Source: a bacterium
GTDB taxonomy: Bacteria > Desulfobacterota > DSWW01
Direction of reading: 5' to 3'
Assembly (NCBI GenBank): GCA_028277985.1
Contig: JANQFG010000277.1
Span: 1-64,000 of the forward strand
DNA length: 64,000 nt
Shown here: in pieces, positions 62,221 to 64,000 of the stretch
How the letters are laid out: the number at the start of each line of letters is the position of its first letter
Position numbering within the stretch: the first letter of the stretch is position 1
Position numbers and translations under genes: made by a program
The notes under the pieces: generated by a model
Seen by the model: only the letters and a program-made list of their open reading frames with translations
What the model was told of the DNA's origin: nothing
The model's database searches: none

Positions 62221-64000
62221 TTACCCTCCTCCTTCCAGGATCTCGATGGCCGAGATCTTCGGGTTTTCCACTTCGTGGAGAAGCTGGATGTTCAGCTCGC
62301 CGTCAACCACATCGGCCAGGAACGTCTGCATGGTTCCGATGAATAGATCACCGGTATCGGCAACGATGTCATAGTCGTCCAGCACCGTTGTACCCTCGAT
62401 GGCCACATCGAAGACCCGCTCGCCGGCCCCCTGAATGCCGGTGTAGATCTCGGCGAAGTACAGGTTGACCTGATAGGTTCCGTCCGGAACCGGGAAGCTC
62501 CACTCCTGCTCGTCCGGGAACGCGGAATCCCACCGCTCCGACTGGAACAGGGCCGGGGGCGCACTGGCCGAAACGGACCCGTCCAGGGTGATCGAGGCAC
62601 CGGTGCTGAAAGTCGAGTTGCCGGCGGCACCTGTATTCACGTAGGGAGAAGGCGAGAAGAACTCATCCTCGCTCCAGTCCGGCTGGGACCCGTCTGCGGA
62701 AGCAGTCTGCGATCCTCCGGCATTCACCCTGTAGAGCACATTGACCGCTTCAAAGGCCTGGCCCGAGAGATCCACGGTTGCGGCCGGGTTGTCCCCGGTG
62801 TGCGAGATCGTTAGGGTTGCAGACTTGGGGCCCTCCGTCAGTGGCGAGAAGCTCACGTTCAACACAACGGGCGATCCGGGATCCAGTTGGAACGGAGGGA
62901 TCAGGTCGACGCTGAACTCGGAAGCATCCGGCCCTGTGATCGTGAAGTCGGTCACGTCGAGAGGAGTATTGCCTGTGTTCGTCAGATCCACGGGGTTGGC
63001 AAGGGTCAGGCCCACCGCCTGTTGCCCGAAGTCGATCGAGCTGGGAGTTGCCTGCAGGATGGCTGCCAAGCCCTCTCCCTGTCCGCTCAGATCGACGGTT
63101 ACAGCCGGATTGTCCCCATCGTGAGAGATCGTGAGGGTTGCGGATTTGATTCCAGCCGTCTGCGGCAGGAATTCCAGGGTCAGCGTGACAGGTGTTCCCG
63201 GATCGACGCTGAAGGGCGGAACCAGGTCGAAGGAGAACTCGGACGCATCCGGACCGGAAATCGCAAGATCGGTCACGTTCAGACTCGTGTTGCCCGTGTT
63301 CGTCAGGACAACAGGATTGGTAAGGTTCGAGCCTACCAGCAGGAGACCGAAATCGATCGAGCTGGGGATCGCCTGCAGGATGGCCGAGAGCGCCTCTCCC
63401 TGTCCGCTCAGATCCACGGTTACGGCCGGATTGTCCCCATTGTGAGAGATGGTAAGGGTCGCGGACTTGGGTCCTGCCGAAAGGGGCGTGAAGCTCACCG
63501 TCAAGGTGACGGGTGCACCTGGAACAACCGGGAACGGCGGTGTCAGGTCGACGTCGAAATCGGGCGCGTCAGGACCGGTGATCGTCATGTCGGTCACGTC
63601 CAGGATCGTGTTGCCGGTATTCGTCAAGTCCACATTGCCGCTGCTAGAAGTCCCAACCAGCTGCTGGCCCAGATCCAGAAGTGCGGGATTGGCTGCGAGG
63701 ATTGCTGTTGGAGGCGGAGGTGTAGTGGACACGATCTCGATGGCCGAAATCTTCGGGTTCTGCACTTCGTGGAGGAGCGTGATGGTCAACTCTCCGTCGG
63801 TCACATCGGCCTGGAAGGATTTCATGGTTCCTATGAAGAGGTCGCCGGTGTCGGCAACGATGTCATAGTCGTCCAGGACAGTCGTGCCCTCGATGACCAC
63901 GTCGAAGACCCGGTCCCCTGCACCCAGAATGCCTGTGTAGATCTCGGCAAAGTAGAGGTTGACCTGATAGGTTCCGTCTGCCACCGGGAAGCTCCACTCC
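62221..64000 (-). CDS. Malectin and ASH/choice-of-anchor repeat protein (N-terminus outside window)
   Basis: The frame is open to the window edge, so the gene continues beyond base 64000. Visible order from the partial N-terminal side: a malectin domain (YQVNLYFAEIYTGILGAGD, up to about 63730), three ~107-residue ASH/HYDIN-like domains (each with LTNTGNT..L.VTD and KSATLTISH.GDNPA.TVDLSG, 63705-62755), and a second malectin domain (62736-62236) ending ISAIEILEGGG. Malectin domains bind carbohydrates; ASH domains are common in large exported proteins. There is no PEP-CTERM-type signal at the C-terminus. Confidence 0.82.
   Translation of the reverse strand, partial: EWSFPVADGTYQVNLYFAEIYTGILGAGDRVFDVVIEGTTVLDDYDIVADTGDLFIGTMKSFQADVTDGELTITLLHEVQNPKISAIEIVSTTPPPPTAILAANPALLDLGQQLVGTSSSGNVDLTNTGNTILDVTDMTITGPDAPDFDVDLTPPFPVVPGAPVTLTVSFTPLSAGPKSATLTISHNGDNPAVTVDLSGQGEALSAILQAIPSSIDFGLLLVGSNLTNPVVLTNTGNTSLNVTDLAISGPDASEFSFDLVPPFSVDPGTPVTLTLEFLPQTAGIKSATLTISHDGDNPAVTVDLSGQGEGLAAILQATPSSIDFGQQAVGLTLANPVDLTNTGNTPLDVTDFTITGPDASEFSVDLIPPFQLDPGSPVVLNVSFSPLTEGPKSATLTISHTGDNPAATVDLSGQAFEAVNVLYRVNAGGSQTASADGSQPDWSEDEFFSPSPYVNTGAAGNSTFSTGASITLDGSVSASAPPALFQSERWDSAFPDEQEWSFPVPDGTYQVNLYFAEIYTGIQGAGERVFDVAIEGTTVLDDYDIVADTGDLFIGTMQTFLADVVDGELNIQLLHEVENPKISAIEILEGGG
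62755..63705 (-). repeat. Three tandem 321-base repeats (ASH-like domains)
   Basis: Three copies of about 321 bases run from 63705 to 62755 (roughly 63705-63385, 63384-63064, 63063-62755). They share long near-identical stretches such as those encoding KSATLTISH, GDNPA and VDLSGQ. The two flanking malectin domains are also close copies, implying that the gene grew by recent internal duplication. Confidence 0.7.

Noticed and set aside
1..64000. PEP-CTERM proteins, CRISPR arrays, transposases
   Set aside because: No C-terminal PEP motif followed by a hydrophobic helix and basic tail, no regularly spaced short repeats, and no transposase frames were seen.

Overview
The window is almost entirely a surface-polysaccharide region from a Gram-negative bacterium. 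It carries two Wza-type outer-membrane export proteins, an outer-membrane beta-barrel, lipoproteins and exosortase machinery, all of which imply two membranes. Gene content resembles exosortase/EPS loci of Desulfobacterota ('deltaproteobacteria') and related uncultured lineages, but no marker gene is present, so the taxonomy is a weak inference. About 48 protein genes or gene fragments are supported. No rRNA, intact tRNA, CRISPR array or insertion sequence was seen.

Locus A (1-23.2 kb). It opens with the 3' end of a GDP-mannose dehydrogenase (algD-like). Then come a Wza-type export lipoprotein, a BY-type tyrosine kinase, a Wzz-like chain-length protein, a Wzy-like polymerase and a Wzx-like flippase, mostly tightly spaced on the + strand. 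Three GT4 glycosyltransferases, a NodB-like membrane protein, a Gfo/Idh/MocA oxidoreductase and an NAD-dependent epimerase follow. A minus-strand cassette (14.2-19.1 kb) encodes a DUF362 protein, a GNAT acetyltransferase, a CapK-like adenylate-forming enzyme and a membrane-anchored nitroreductase-like protein. The locus ends with a FemAB-like protein, an exosortase without EpsI and an initiating sugar transferase.

Secreted-protein island 1 (23.2-26.3 kb). A secreted beta-helix protein lies behind a clear sigma-54 promoter and is convergent with a radical SAM/SPASM enzyme.

Locus B (26.3-56.4 kb). This is a classic XrtA (PEP-CTERM/exosortase A) locus arranged divergently. The minus arm encodes Wza, Wzz/GNVR, an XrtA-type tyrosine autokinase, an outer-membrane beta-barrel and a PrsT-like TPR lipoprotein. 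The plus arm encodes the initiating sugar transferase, a DUF3473 deacetylase, EpsI, exosortase and FemAB/GNAT. A long block of glycosyltransferases, acyl- and formyl-transferases and deacetylases follows, with a CDP-glucose-derived 6-deoxysugar pathway (rfbF, rfbG, an epimerase and a reductase) and a second Wzx/Wzy pair.

Secreted-protein island 2 (56.4-64 kb). It holds an IPT plus beta-helix protein and a DUF5060/glycoside-hydrolase-like protein, each with a sigma-54 promoter. It also holds a malectin/ASH-repeat protein that runs off the window. Between them are a truncated DUF4143 ATPase and a degenerate tRNA-Thr 3' half, which look like scars of past insertion.

Most interesting signals: (i) three secreted proteins next to exosortase loci each have a near-consensus sigma-54 promoter and end in, or close to, a shared proline-rich C-terminal motif (P-x-x-P-x-x-L-x-[I/V]) instead of PEP-CTERM; (ii) two different exosortases and two full Wza/Wzz/kinase/Wzx/Wzy sets lie side by side with no recognisable PEP-CTERM substrate; (iii) the DUF362-GNAT-CapK-nitroreductase cassette has no obvious function in the pathway.
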